From Prado023 sp963818445 (GTDB taxonomy: Bacteria > Actinomycetota > Actinomycetes > S36-B12 > CAIYMF01): DNA of 64,000 nucleotides. The notes beneath the pieces are model-generated. The model saw only the letters and a program-made list of their open reading frames with translations, was not told where the DNA came from and searched no databases. Numbering within the stretch: position 1 is the first letter of the stretch; each line of letters begins with the position of its first letter. This document shows, one piece after another, positions 1-7,528 of this stretch. The stretch is taken from contig CAWFSG010000001.1 of assembly GCA_963818445.1 (NCBI GenBank), positions 449,777-513,776 of the forward strand, given 5' to 3'. Position numbers and translations under genes: made by a program.

Positions 1-470
1 TCGTCGAAGTCGGCCCGCGGGTGGTCCAGGCGGGTCACGACGACGGCCCGGGGCATCCCGACGGCAGCGCACTCCTCCCAGAGCATCTGCGTTCCGCCGT
101 CGATGCCGTCGACCGCGGAGATCACGAACAGGGCGGCGTCAGCGGCGCGCAGGCCGGCCCGCAGGTCGCCCACGAAGTCGGCGTACCCCGGTGTGTCCAG
201 GAAGTTGATCTTCACCCCGTCGACGACGACCGGGGCCAGCGCGAGGCCGACAGAGCGCTGCTGGCGCACCTCGGCGTCGTCGAAGTCCGAGACCGTCGTG
301 CCCTCGGTGGTCCGACCGGCACGCGGGATGGTCCCGGTGGCGGCGAGCATCGCCTCGAGCAGCGTCGTCTTGCCCGCGCCGGACGGTCCGACGAGGACCA
401 CGTTGCGGATGTCGGCGGGGCTGGCCGGTGCAGAGACCGACCCACCCCCTGAGGTGTTCGCCTGTGCCAT
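1..470 (-). CDS. Elongation factor G-like GTPase (EF-G2), N-terminal part, cut by window edge
   Basis: Reading the minus strand from the ATG complementary to 468-470 gives a translational GTPase start: a P-loop GPSGAGKTT near residue 30, a switch region with RTTEGTTVSDFDD, then DTPGYADF (G3) and a VTRLDHP (G4-like) stretch. The P-loop (GxxGxGKT) and the Gly-rich N-terminus match the EF-G-like proteins of actinobacteria better than canonical FusA, which has AHIDAGKTT. A ribosome-binding site (AAAGG) lies just ahead of the ATG. The role of this second EF-G is not settled. The gene runs out of the window at position 1, so the C-terminal domains are not seen. It is divergent from pgsA. Confidence 0.85.
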   Translation of the reverse strand, partial: MAQANTSGGGSVSAPASPADIRNVVLVGPSGAGKTTLLEAMLAATGTIPRAGRTTEGTTVSDFDDAEVRQQRSVGLALAPVVVDGVKINFLDTPGYADFVGDLRAGLRAADAALFVISAVDGIDGGTQMLWEECAAVGMPRAVVVTRLDHPRADFD

Positions 471-502
471 GAGGTGCCTTTCGTCGCGGGTCTGCAGTCT
501 CC

Positions 503-537
503 CAAGGCGCAAGCCTTGCAACAAGGACCTTCGTCCT
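503..537. repeat. Two tandem short hairpins in the divergent gap
   Basis: CAAGGC (503-508), GCAA, GCCTTG (513-518) is a perfect 6-bp stem with a 4-nt loop. Five bases later AGGAC (524-528), CTTC, GTCCT (533-537) forms a second 5-bp stem. They lie between the start of the EF-G-like gene and the pgsA promoter and would be in the 5' leader of the EF-G-like transcript. Function unknown. Confidence 0.55.
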
Positions 538-562
538 GCGCACTCGGGGTCGGGTTTCTCGC

Positions 563-568
563 TACGAT
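563..568 (+). promoter_or_regulatory. -10 box (TACGAT) for a leaderless pgsA transcript
   Basis: TACGAT ends 10 nt before the ATG at 579. This spacing fits a leaderless or near-leaderless actinobacterial start. No convincing -35 hexamer is visible. Confidence 0.45.
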
Positions 569-578
569 CGGCCTCCTC

Positions 579-1238
579 ATGTTGAACAATGCCGACGCCC
601 GTGGCGTCATCGCCCCTGTCGTCGAGCCCATGGCGCGTGGGCTGCTGCGCATGAAGGTCACCCCGGACATGGTGACCATGACGGGCACCATCCTGACAGT
701 GCTGACCGCCCTGATCCTCATCCCACAGGGCAACTTCATCCCCGCGGTCATCCTGCTGTTCCTCTTCACGTCCGCGGACGTGCTCGACGGGACCATGGCC
801 CGCCTCAGCGGCACACAGGGTCCGTGGGGCGCCTGGTTCGACGCCACCCTCGACCGGGTCGCCGACGGTGCTGTCTTCGGCGGCGTGCTCATCTGGGCCG
901 CGTGGCAGCGCGACGTCCCGACCGCGTTCTTCGCGACGGCGACGACGATCCTGGCCTGGGTCTGCCTCGTCGGCGGTACGGTCGTCAGCTACGCGAAGGC
1001 GCGCGCTGAGGCCGTGGGCGCCACGGCCAACGGGGGCATCGCCGAGCGGGCGGAGCGGATGATCATCCTGGGCCTCGGCGCGATCCTGTACCAGTTCGTC
1101 AACTGGGGCATGACCGTCGCGGTGGCCATCCTGGCGGTGCTGACAACCATCACGGTCTTCCAGCGGGGTCTGGACGTGCGTCGCCAGCTGAAGCCGCTCA
1201 ACGGCCAGCAGTCGCCGGCTCCCAGCACTGAGGAGTGA
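579..1238 (+). CDS. pgsA1: Phosphatidylinositol phosphate synthase (CDP-alcohol phosphatidyltransferase)
   Basis: Membrane enzyme of 219 residues that joins CDP-diacylglycerol and inositol phosphate, the first step of phosphatidylinositol and PIM lipid synthesis in actinobacteria. The CDP-alcohol phosphotransferase motif is complete: D67, D70-G71, A74-R75, G84, D88 and D92. Several hydrophobic segments follow (about residues 35-65 and 100-190). A longer frame opens at 474, but the ATG at 579 sits next to a -10 box and gives the normal family length. It is directly followed by PatA and PimA genes, which identifies the product as the phosphatidylinositol-type enzyme rather than a phosphatidylglycerol phosphate synthase. 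Confidence 0.9.
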   Translation: MLNNADARGVIAPVVEPMARGLLRMKVTPDMVTMTGTILTVLTALILIPQGNFIPAVILLFLFTSADVLDGTMARLSGTQGPWGAWFDATLDRVADGAVFGGVLIWAAWQRDVPTAFFATATTILAWVCLVGGTVVSYAKARAEAVGATANGGIAERAERMIILGLGAILYQFVNWGMTVAVAILAVLTTITVFQRGLDVRRQLKPLNGQQSPAPSTEE

Positions 1239-1245
1239 GCCCCCA

Positions 1246-2160
1246 GTGAAGGAGCAGGCGACATACCTGGCATATGCCGGGGGGTGGCGGGCCGTGCGGC
1301 TGATGCCCGAGCGCATGGCGTACTCGATGTTCGACCAGATCGCCGACCAGCAGTGGCGCACGCAGGGCCCCTCGGTCCGCCGACTCGAGGCCAACCTGAG
1401 CCGCGTCGTGGGACCCGTTGCCCCCGACGAGCTGCGCGCGCTCTCACGTGCGGGCATGCGCTCCTACATGCGCTACTGGTGCGACGCCTTCCGCCTGCCG
1501 GGCTGGGACGCCGAACGCATCGACACCTTCGAGATGCGTCATCCCGAGCGGCTGTCGGACCCGGTGGCCTCGGGCCGGGGTGTCGTCGCGGCCCTTCCCC
1601 ACATGGGCAACTGGGACCACGCCGGGGCCTGGTGCTCCCAGCACATCTCCCCGGTCAACACGGTGGCCGAGAAGCTCGAGCCCGAGCAGCTGTACACGGC
1701 GTTCGTCGACTTCCGGACGTCCCTGGGGATGCGCATCCACGGCCTGGGGGACCCGGGTGTCTACCAGGAGCTGCGGGGCACGCTCGAGTCCGGCGGGCTG
1801 GTGGCGCTGCTGGCTGACCGCGACCTGTCCGCCAAGGGGATCGACGTCGCGTTCTTCGGCGAGACCGCGCGCTTCCCCGCGGGCCCGGCCGCACTGGCCG
1901 TGGACACCGGCGCCTCGCTCGTGCCCGTGAAGTTGTTCTGGGAGGGCCACAACGTCGCCGAGATCCTGCCCGAGATCGTGCCCCCCGCGACCGGTGAGCG
2001 TGACGAGCGGATCCGCGTGACGACCCAGGCGGTCGCCGATGCCCTGGCCGGTGGCATCGCCGAGCACCCCAGTGACTGGCACATGCTCCAGCGGCTCTGG
2101 CTGGCGGACCTGGACCCCTCCCGCCTGGCTGCCCGGGATGCCTCCGAGCGGGACGCGTGA
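1246..2160 (+). CDS. patA: Phosphatidylinositol mannoside acyltransferase (PatA-like)
   Basis: Member of the lauroyl/myristoyl (HtrB-type) acyltransferase family, 304 residues from a GTG start 7 nt after pgsA. It is expected to acylate a mannose of phosphatidylinositol mannoside at the inner face of the membrane. The HX4D catalytic motif is visible as H119-M-G-N-W-D124, followed by the family ADRDLS and FPAGPAALA segments. The place between pgsA and pimA is the conserved actinobacterial PIM operon. Its stop codon shares one base with the pimA ATG. Confidence 0.88.
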   Translation: MKEQATYLAYAGGWRAVRLMPERMAYSMFDQIADQQWRTQGPSVRRLEANLSRVVGPVAPDELRALSRAGMRSYMRYWCDAFRLPGWDAERIDTFEMRHPERLSDPVASGRGVVAALPHMGNWDHAGAWCSQHISPVNTVAEKLEPEQLYTAFVDFRTSLGMRIHGLGDPGVYQELRGTLESGGLVALLADRDLSAKGIDVAFFGETARFPAGPAALAVDTGASLVPVKLFWEGHNVAEILPEIVPPATGERDERIRVTTQAVADALAGGIAEHPSDWHMLQRLWLADLDPSRLAARDASERDA

Positions 2161-3362
2161 TGCGCGTCGGACTCGTGTGCCCGTACGCCTGGGACACCCC
2201 GGGCGGCGTGGCTGCGCACATCCACGACCTGCGCCTGGCCCTGATGCGGATGGGTCATGAGGCGGTGATCCTGGCCCCCGCCGAGGACGAGGATGCGCTG
2301 CCCGAGTACGTCACCAGCGGGGGCAAGCCGATCTCCATCAGCTCCAACGGGTCAGTGGCCAAGATCAACTTCGGCCCCGTCGCCACGGCGAGGGCCCGCC
2401 GGTGGATCAAGGACTCCGACCTCGACATCCTGCACGTGCATGAACCGGCCGGGCCGACCCTGTCGATCCTGTCGATCTGGGTCGCCGACGGCCCCATCGT
2501 GGCCACGTGGCATGCGAGCCTGGCCTCCTCCCGGCGGGAGCTCAACGCCATGGCCCCCATGGTGCGCAGCGCGATGGAGAAGGTCCGGGCCCGGATCGCG
2601 GTCAGTGAGTACGCCCGCCGCTCGCTGGTCGAGTACACCGGCGGTGACGCGGTGCTCATCCCCAACGGGGTGGACTGCAGTGCCTTCGCCGGTGACCAGA
2701 CCCTGCCCGGGCGGGCGCGCGGCCGCAACACGCTGATGTTCCTGGGCCGGATCGACGAGCCACGCAAGGGCCTGCCCATCCTGCTCGAAGCCCTGCCCCG
2801 CGTTGCGGCCAGCGTCCCGGACGTCTCGCTGCTGGTCGCCGGCCCCGGAGATGTCGACGTGGTTCGCTCCGGGCTGGATCCCGAGCTCGCCACGCGCGTG
2901 GAGTTCCTCGGCCTGGTCAGCGAGGAGGACAAGGCCCGGGGGCTGCGGTCGGCCGACATCTACGTCGCACCCAACACCGGCGGGGAGTCGTTCGGGATCA
3001 TCCTGCTGGAGGCGATGGCCGCCGGGGCTCCGGTGGTGGCCAGCGACATCGAGGCCTTCCAGCGGGTCCTCGATGAGGGCCGGGCCGGCGTGCACTTCCG
3101 CAACGAGGACGCTGGGGACCTCGCCGACCGGCTGATCGAGCTGCTCGGCGACCCAGCCCGTCGCGACGCCCTCCGGGCTGCGGGGCGGGAGCGGGCCGCC
3201 CAGTTCGACTGGGCGACGGTGGCGCGTCAGGTGCTGTCGGTCTACGAGAGCGTCACGCCGGGTGGGGAGAAGGTCGAGGCAGATCTCTCGGGGCAGTTCT
3301 GGGGTCGCCTGCCGCTGCGCCGGCCATCGTGGGGTGCGGACAGCAAGGCGGATGGGGCATGA
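2160..3362 (+). CDS. pimA: Phosphatidylinositol alpha-mannosyltransferase PimA
   Basis: GT4/GT-B glycosyltransferase of 400 residues that transfers the first mannose from GDP-mannose to phosphatidylinositol on the cytoplasmic membrane face. Seen: the N-terminal GGVAAH glycine/histidine loop, the LHVHEP segment, the interdomain FLGRIDEPRKG motif and the EX7E-type GESFGIILLEAMAAG motif that binds the nucleotide sugar. The ATG at 2160 (MRVGLVCPYAWD) is chosen; a GTG one codon earlier is possible. The C-terminus overlaps the next start by 4 nt (ATGA), so the genes are translationally coupled. Confidence 0.93.
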   Translation: MRVGLVCPYAWDTPGGVAAHIHDLRLALMRMGHEAVILAPAEDEDALPEYVTSGGKPISISSNGSVAKINFGPVATARARRWIKDSDLDILHVHEPAGPTLSILSIWVADGPIVATWHASLASSRRELNAMAPMVRSAMEKVRARIAVSEYARRSLVEYTGGDAVLIPNGVDCSAFAGDQTLPGRARGRNTLMFLGRIDEPRKGLPILLEALPRVAASVPDVSLLVAGPGDVDVVRSGLDPELATRVEFLGLVSEEDKARGLRSADIYVAPNTGGESFGIILLEAMAAGAPVVASDIEAFQRVLDEGRAGVHFRNEDAGDLADRLIELLGDPARRDALRAAGRERAAQFDWATVARQVLSVYESVTPGGEKVEADLSGQFWGRLPLRRPSWGADSKADGA

Positions 3363-3916
3363 AGATCGATGTCGGCTGGGGCCTGGTCATCCTCCTGCTC
3401 GTGGCCTTCGTGGTCTGGCGCCTGAGTGCCCTGGCCGGTCGGATCGACCGACTGCACCACCGGATCGAGCTGGCCCGCGCGTCCCTCGACGCCCAACTGC
3501 TGCGCCGGGCCCGCGCGGCCGAGGCACTGGCCACGTCCGGCCTGCTCGATCCAGCGAGTGCGATCGTGCTGGCGCAGGCCGCGAGCCGCTCGCGCAACTC
3601 CGATCCCGGCGACGCCGTGGAGGCAGGGATCGTCGAGTCGGAGATGTCGCGCGACCTGCGTGAGGTGTTCGCCGACCAGCAGGCGGTCGACGAGTTGCGT
3701 TCCATTCCCGAGGGCGAGGAGCTGCTCCTGGACCTGGCTGCCTCCTGCCGCCAGGTGACCCTCTCGCGCCGGTTCCTCAACGACGGGGTCCAGGCCGCAC
3801 GGCTGCTGCGCCAGGGCCGACTGGTGCGGCTGTTCCGCCTGGCCGGCAATGCCCCACGTCCGCAGATGTTCGAGATGGACGATCTGGCCCCCTCGACGTT
3901 CGACGTCCTCGCCTGA
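3359..3916 (+). CDS. Small membrane-anchored protein of the PIM operon, LemA-like N-terminus
   Basis: 185 residues starting with one hydrophobic segment (about residues 7-23, WGLVILLLVAFVVWRLSAL), followed by a helical region with RIDRLHHRIELARASLDAQL and LLRRARAAEALA. This resembles the first helices of LemA-type proteins (amphipathic helix, then xQLxRRxxL), but I do not claim membership. The rest is alpha-helical with no recognised catalytic motif. It overlaps pimA by 4 nt, so it belongs to the same operon. Function unknown; position suggests a role linked to PIM synthesis. Confidence 0.7.
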   Translation: MKIDVGWGLVILLLVAFVVWRLSALAGRIDRLHHRIELARASLDAQLLRRARAAEALATSGLLDPASAIVLAQAASRSRNSDPGDAVEAGIVESEMSRDLREVFADQQAVDELRSIPEGEELLLDLAASCRQVTLSRRFLNDGVQAARLLRQGRLVRLFRLAGNAPRPQMFEMDDLAPSTFDVLA

Positions 3917-4047
3917 ACACGGCGGGCGACGGCAGTCTCGGTCTGCCCGCCCTCGACGAGGTGCTGTTCGGCTCACGTGGATGAACGCTCGGCGAACCTG
4001 TTGAGTCGCTGCCCGCGGTCACGCATGGGCGCAACTACTGTGGCGCC

Positions 4048-5079
4048 ATGCGTCGGATGGCTGTCGTGGTCGGTCTCGGGCTCCTGCTGGCGGCCTGTGG
4101 CCCGGACGGGGCAGTGCAGGACACGCCCGTGACGCCCACCACCTCGCCGCCGACGAGTCAGAGCCCGTCGCCGGAACCCGTGCCGGTTGTCCCGACCACC
4201 TCACCGTTCAGCGGGCGAGAGGGTGGCGTGGGCACGCCCGTGATGGTCGTCAAGCTCGACAACACGCCCAACGCCCAACCGCACCGGGGCCTGACGAAGG
4301 CCGACATCGTGTACGTGGAGCCGGTCGAGTGGGGCCTGACGCGCCTTGCCGCGGTGTTCTCCACGCAGATGCCCGGCACGGTGGGCCCAGTGCGCAGCGC
4401 CCGGATCAGCGACATCGAGCTGTTCACCCCGCTGGGCAACGTCGCGTTCGTCTACTCCGGTGCCCAGCGGCGGTTGCAGCCCAAGCTCGCGGCAGCGGAC
4501 TGGACCCAGGTCTCCCAGGACGTCAACAGCCCCGGATTCCAGCGCGAACGGGGCACGGGGCGCTACGCGCCGTACAACCTGATGGCCGACCCGCAGGAGA
4601 TCCTGGCCACCTCGGGGGCGACTGCCGTCTCCCAGGACATCGGGTTCGTGTTCGACGAGCAGGCCCCCGACGGTGGCAAGCAGGCCACGCGGGTCACTGC
4701 ACGGTGGCCGTCGATGTCGGTCCAGTTCCGCTGGAACGCCAAGAAGGACCTCTACGACGTCTGGATGAACGGCCAGCAGGCGCGCGACACCGACAAGCCC
4801 GGAGTGCAGCGGGCGTCGTCGGTCATCGTCCAGTACGTCAAGCAGGTCGACTCCGGCTATGGCGACAAGTTCGGGGGCCGGACGCCCCTGACGGTCGTGT
4901 CCGGGTCGGGCAAGGGCGTCCTGATGCGTGACGGCGTGGCCCAGAAGATCACGTGGGAGAAGCCCTACTCCGAGGCCCCCACGGCTTACTACGACCTTGA
5001 TGGCAACCCGGTGGTCCTCGACCCCGGCCAGGTCTGGATCCTGCTCAAGGACCGGACCAGCAAGGTCACCATCGAGTAG
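4048..5079 (+). CDS. DUF3048 domain lipoprotein
   Basis: 343 residues with a lipoprotein signal peptide: basic MRRM, hydrophobic stretch and lipobox LLAAC with Cys17 as the lipidation site. A Pro/Ser/Thr-rich linker (about residues 25-55) precedes the globular part, which carries DUF3048 (YerB-type) features such as VVKLDNTPNAQPHRGLTKAD and VGPVRSARISDIEL. Members are exported and of unknown biochemical role. It stands alone between the PIM operon and pdxST; the 131-nt gap before it has no clear promoter beyond a weak TACTGT near 4036. Confidence 0.85.
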   Translation: MRRMAVVVGLGLLLAACGPDGAVQDTPVTPTTSPPTSQSPSPEPVPVVPTTSPFSGREGGVGTPVMVVKLDNTPNAQPHRGLTKADIVYVEPVEWGLTRLAAVFSTQMPGTVGPVRSARISDIELFTPLGNVAFVYSGAQRRLQPKLAAADWTQVSQDVNSPGFQRERGTGRYAPYNLMADPQEILATSGATAVSQDIGFVFDEQAPDGGKQATRVTARWPSMSVQFRWNAKKDLYDVWMNGQQARDTDKPGVQRASSVIVQYVKQVDSGYGDKFGGRTPLTVVSGSGKGVLMRDGVAQKITWEKPYSEAPTAYYDLDGNPVVLDPGQVWILLKDRTSKVTIE

Positions 5080-5169
5080 TCGTGCGGCGCTGCGCGCGAT
5101 CGGCGTTTCGCGCCGCCGTGCCCCGGGACGTAACCTTGTCCCATCGTCCCGACCGGCGCAGGAGAACTC

Positions 5170-6087
5170 GTGAGCAGCACCCCGCAGACCCCCGTCACCA
5201 CAGGAACCACCCTGGGCACCGACCGCGTCAAGCGCGGCATGGCCGAGATGCTCAAGGGCGGCGTGATCATGGACGTGGTCAACGCCGAGCAGGCCCGCAT
5301 CGCCGAGGACGCCGGGGCTGTTGCGGTCATGGCCCTCGAGCGCGTCCCCGCCGACATCCGCGCCCAGGGCGGCGTGTCGCGGATGAGCGACCCCGACATG
5401 ATCGAGGGGATCATCGACGCCGTCTCGATTCCCGTGATGGCCAAGGCCCGGATCGGGCACTTCGTCGAGGCCCAGGTGCTGGAGTCCCTCGGCGTGGACT
5501 ACATCGACGAGTCCGAGGTGCTGACCCCGGCCGACTACACCCACCACATCGACAAGTGGGCGTTCACGGTCCCCTTCGTCTGCGGCGCCACGAACCTGGG
5601 CGAGGCCCTGCGGCGCCTCACCGAGGGCGCGGCGATGATCCGGTCCAAGGGCGAGGCCGGCACCGGCGACGTCTCCAACGCCACCACGCACATGCGCTCC
5701 ATCCGCGGCGAGATCCGGCGGCTGTCCTCCATGAGCCACGACGAGCTGTATGTGGCGGCCAAGGAGCTCCAGGCCCCGTACGCGCTGGTGAAGGAGGTCG
5801 CCGAGCGCGGCTCGTTGCCGGTCGTGCTGTTCACCGCGGGCGGCATCGCGACCCCGGCGGATGCGGCGATGATGATGCAGCTCGGCGCCGACGGCGTGTT
5901 CGTCGGCTCGGGGATCTTCAAGTCCGGCAATCCGGCTGAGCGGGCCAATGCCATCGTGCAGGCGACGCTGCACTTCAACGACCCGGGGATCATCGCCAAG
6001 GTGTCCCGCGGGCTGGGGGAGGCGATGGTCGGGATCAACGTCGAGGAGATCCCCGCGCCGCACCGCCTCGCCGAGCGCGGGTGGTGA
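5170..6087 (+). CDS. pdxS: Pyridoxal 5'-phosphate synthase, lyase subunit PdxS
   Basis: 305 residues, full length. Builds pyridoxal phosphate from ribose 5-phosphate, glyceraldehyde 3-phosphate and ammonia delivered by PdxT; the complex is a 12+12 assembly in the cytoplasm. The highly conserved segments are intact, including VMAKARIGHFVEAQ with the active-site lysine, DESEVLTPAD, GEAGTGDVSNA and FTAGGIATPADAAM. GTG start with AGGAG 8 nt upstream. A weak -10 (TAACCT, 5131-5136) precedes it. The end overlaps pdxT. Confidence 0.97.
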   Translation: MSSTPQTPVTTGTTLGTDRVKRGMAEMLKGGVIMDVVNAEQARIAEDAGAVAVMALERVPADIRAQGGVSRMSDPDMIEGIIDAVSIPVMAKARIGHFVEAQVLESLGVDYIDESEVLTPADYTHHIDKWAFTVPFVCGATNLGEALRRLTEGAAMIRSKGEAGTGDVSNATTHMRSIRGEIRRLSSMSHDELYVAAKELQAPYALVKEVAERGSLPVVLFTAGGIATPADAAMMMQLGADGVFVGSGIFKSGNPAERANAIVQATLHFNDPGIIAKVSRGLGEAMVGINVEEIPAPHRLAERGW

Positions 6088-6686
6088 CCGGCCCCACCAT
6101 CGGGGTCCTCGCGCTGCAGGGCGACGTGCGCGAGCACCTGCACGCGCTGGAGTCCGTCGGGGTGCGCGCCGTCCCGGTCAAGGACGCCGAGGCGCTGGCG
6201 GGCGTCGACGGCCTGGTCCTGCCGGGTGGTGAGTCCACCACGATCTCGATGCTGGCGATCCGCTGGGGCCTCATGGACCCCCTTCGCGCCGCGGTGCGTG
6301 CCGGGATGCCGATGTACGGCTCCTGCGCCGGCATGATCCTGCTGGCCGACACGATCCTCGACGGCCGCGCCGACCAGCGTCCCATCGGCGGCATCGACAT
6401 GGTGGTGCGCCGCAACGCGTTCGGCCGGCAGGTGGATTCCTTCGAGGGCGACGTCGACTTCCCCGCGCTGGGCGCCGAGCCGATCCGTGCGGTCTTCATC
6501 CGTGCCCCGTGGGTCGAGTCGGTCGGCCCGACGGTGGAGGTTCTCGCCTCGGTCCCGGCCGCTGCGGGCGATAGGATTGTGGCCGTTCGAGCGGGGTCGC
6601 TGCTGGCCACCTCGTTCCACCCCGAACTCACCGGAGACCATCGGGTGCACGCGCTGTTCGCCACCATGGTGCGCGGCGCCACCTGA
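6081..6686 (+). CDS. pdxT: Pyridoxal 5'-phosphate synthase, glutaminase subunit PdxT
   Basis: About 200 residues, class I glutamine amidotransferase that hydrolyses glutamine and channels ammonia to PdxS. The nucleophile lies in GSCAGMI, the oxyanion region in LPGGESTT, and the His/Glu pair in SFHPELTGD. Two GTG codons in a row (6081 and 6084) could start translation; the second makes a 4-nt GTGA overlap with the pdxS stop. The N-terminal GVLALQGDVREH block is typical for the family. Confidence 0.95.
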   Translation: MVTGPTIGVLALQGDVREHLHALESVGVRAVPVKDAEALAGVDGLVLPGGESTTISMLAIRWGLMDPLRAAVRAGMPMYGSCAGMILLADTILDGRADQRPIGGIDMVVRRNAFGRQVDSFEGDVDFPALGAEPIRAVFIRAPWVESVGPTVEVLASVPAAAGDRIVAVRAGSLLATSFHPELTGDHRVHALFATMVRGAT

Positions 6687-6705
6687 GTCGATTCGAAGGA
6701 GCACC

Positions 6706-7458
6706 ATGTCCGGCCACTCCAAGTGGGCGACCACCAAGCACAAGAAGGCCGCGATCGACGCCAAGCGCGGCAAGCTGTTCGCCAAGCTGATCAAGAACAT
6801 CGAGGTGGCGGCACGCACCGGGGGCGGTGACGTCGACGGCAACCCCACCCTCTACGACGCCATCCAGAAGGCCAAGAAGAACTCCGTCCCGGCCGACAAC
6901 ATCGACCGTGCGCTCAAGCGCGGCTCCGGCGCGGATGCCGGCGGTGCTGACTGGCAGACGATCATGTACGAGGGGTACGGGCCCAATGGGGTCGCGGTGC
7001 TGGTGGAGTGCCTGACCGACAACCGCAACCGGGCGGCCACCGAGGTGCGCGTCGCGATGACCCGCAACGGCGGGAGCATGGCCGACCCGGGCAGCGTCTC
7101 CTACCTGTTCGCCCGCAAGGGAGTCATCATCGTCCCGAAGTCCGACGGGCTGACCGAGGATGACGTGCTCATGGCCGTCCTGGATGCCGGGGCCGAGGAG
7201 GTCAACGATCTCGGCGAGGCCTTCGAGGTGATCACCGAGGCCTCGGACATGGTCCCGGCCCGCAAGGCGCTGCAGGCCCAGGGCCTGGACTATGAATCGG
7301 CTGAGGCTGAGTTCGTCGCCTCTGTCGAGGTCCAGCTCGATGCCACGGGCGCGGCGAAGATCATGCGGCTCGTGGACGCCCTCGAGGACAGTGACGACGT
7401 GCAGAACGTCTTCACGAACGCCGACATCCCCGCCGAGGTCCTGGCCGAGATGGAGTAG
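6706..7458 (+). CDS. yebC: YebC/PmpR family protein
   Basis: 250 residues from ATG 6706 with GAAGGAG 5 nt upstream. It opens with the family signature GHSKWATTKHKKAAIDAKRG and keeps the YEGYGPNGVAVLVE and GSVSYLF blocks over the usual three domains. Members were described as DNA-binding regulators, and more recently linked to translation of proline stretches; which applies here cannot be read from sequence. In most actinobacteria the next gene is ruvC; here an acyltransferase gene intervenes. Confidence 0.93.
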   Translation: MSGHSKWATTKHKKAAIDAKRGKLFAKLIKNIEVAARTGGGDVDGNPTLYDAIQKAKKNSVPADNIDRALKRGSGADAGGADWQTIMYEGYGPNGVAVLVECLTDNRNRAATEVRVAMTRNGGSMADPGSVSYLFARKGVIIVPKSDGLTEDDVLMAVLDAGAEEVNDLGEAFEVITEASDMVPARKALQAQGLDYESAEAEFVASVEVQLDATGAAKIMRLVDALEDSDDVQNVFTNADIPAEVLAEME

Positions 7459-7528
7459 GCGCTCGGCTCCACATCCGCAGGGCCACACAGGTACGGTTCG
7501 GATACCCCCGGACCACAGGAGCGACAAC

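Noticed and set aside
212..892. Long minus-strand frames opposite pgsA, patA, pimA and most other genes
   Set aside because: They are mirror frames caused by the high GC bias at third codon positions. They show no family motifs and overlap genes with clear ones.
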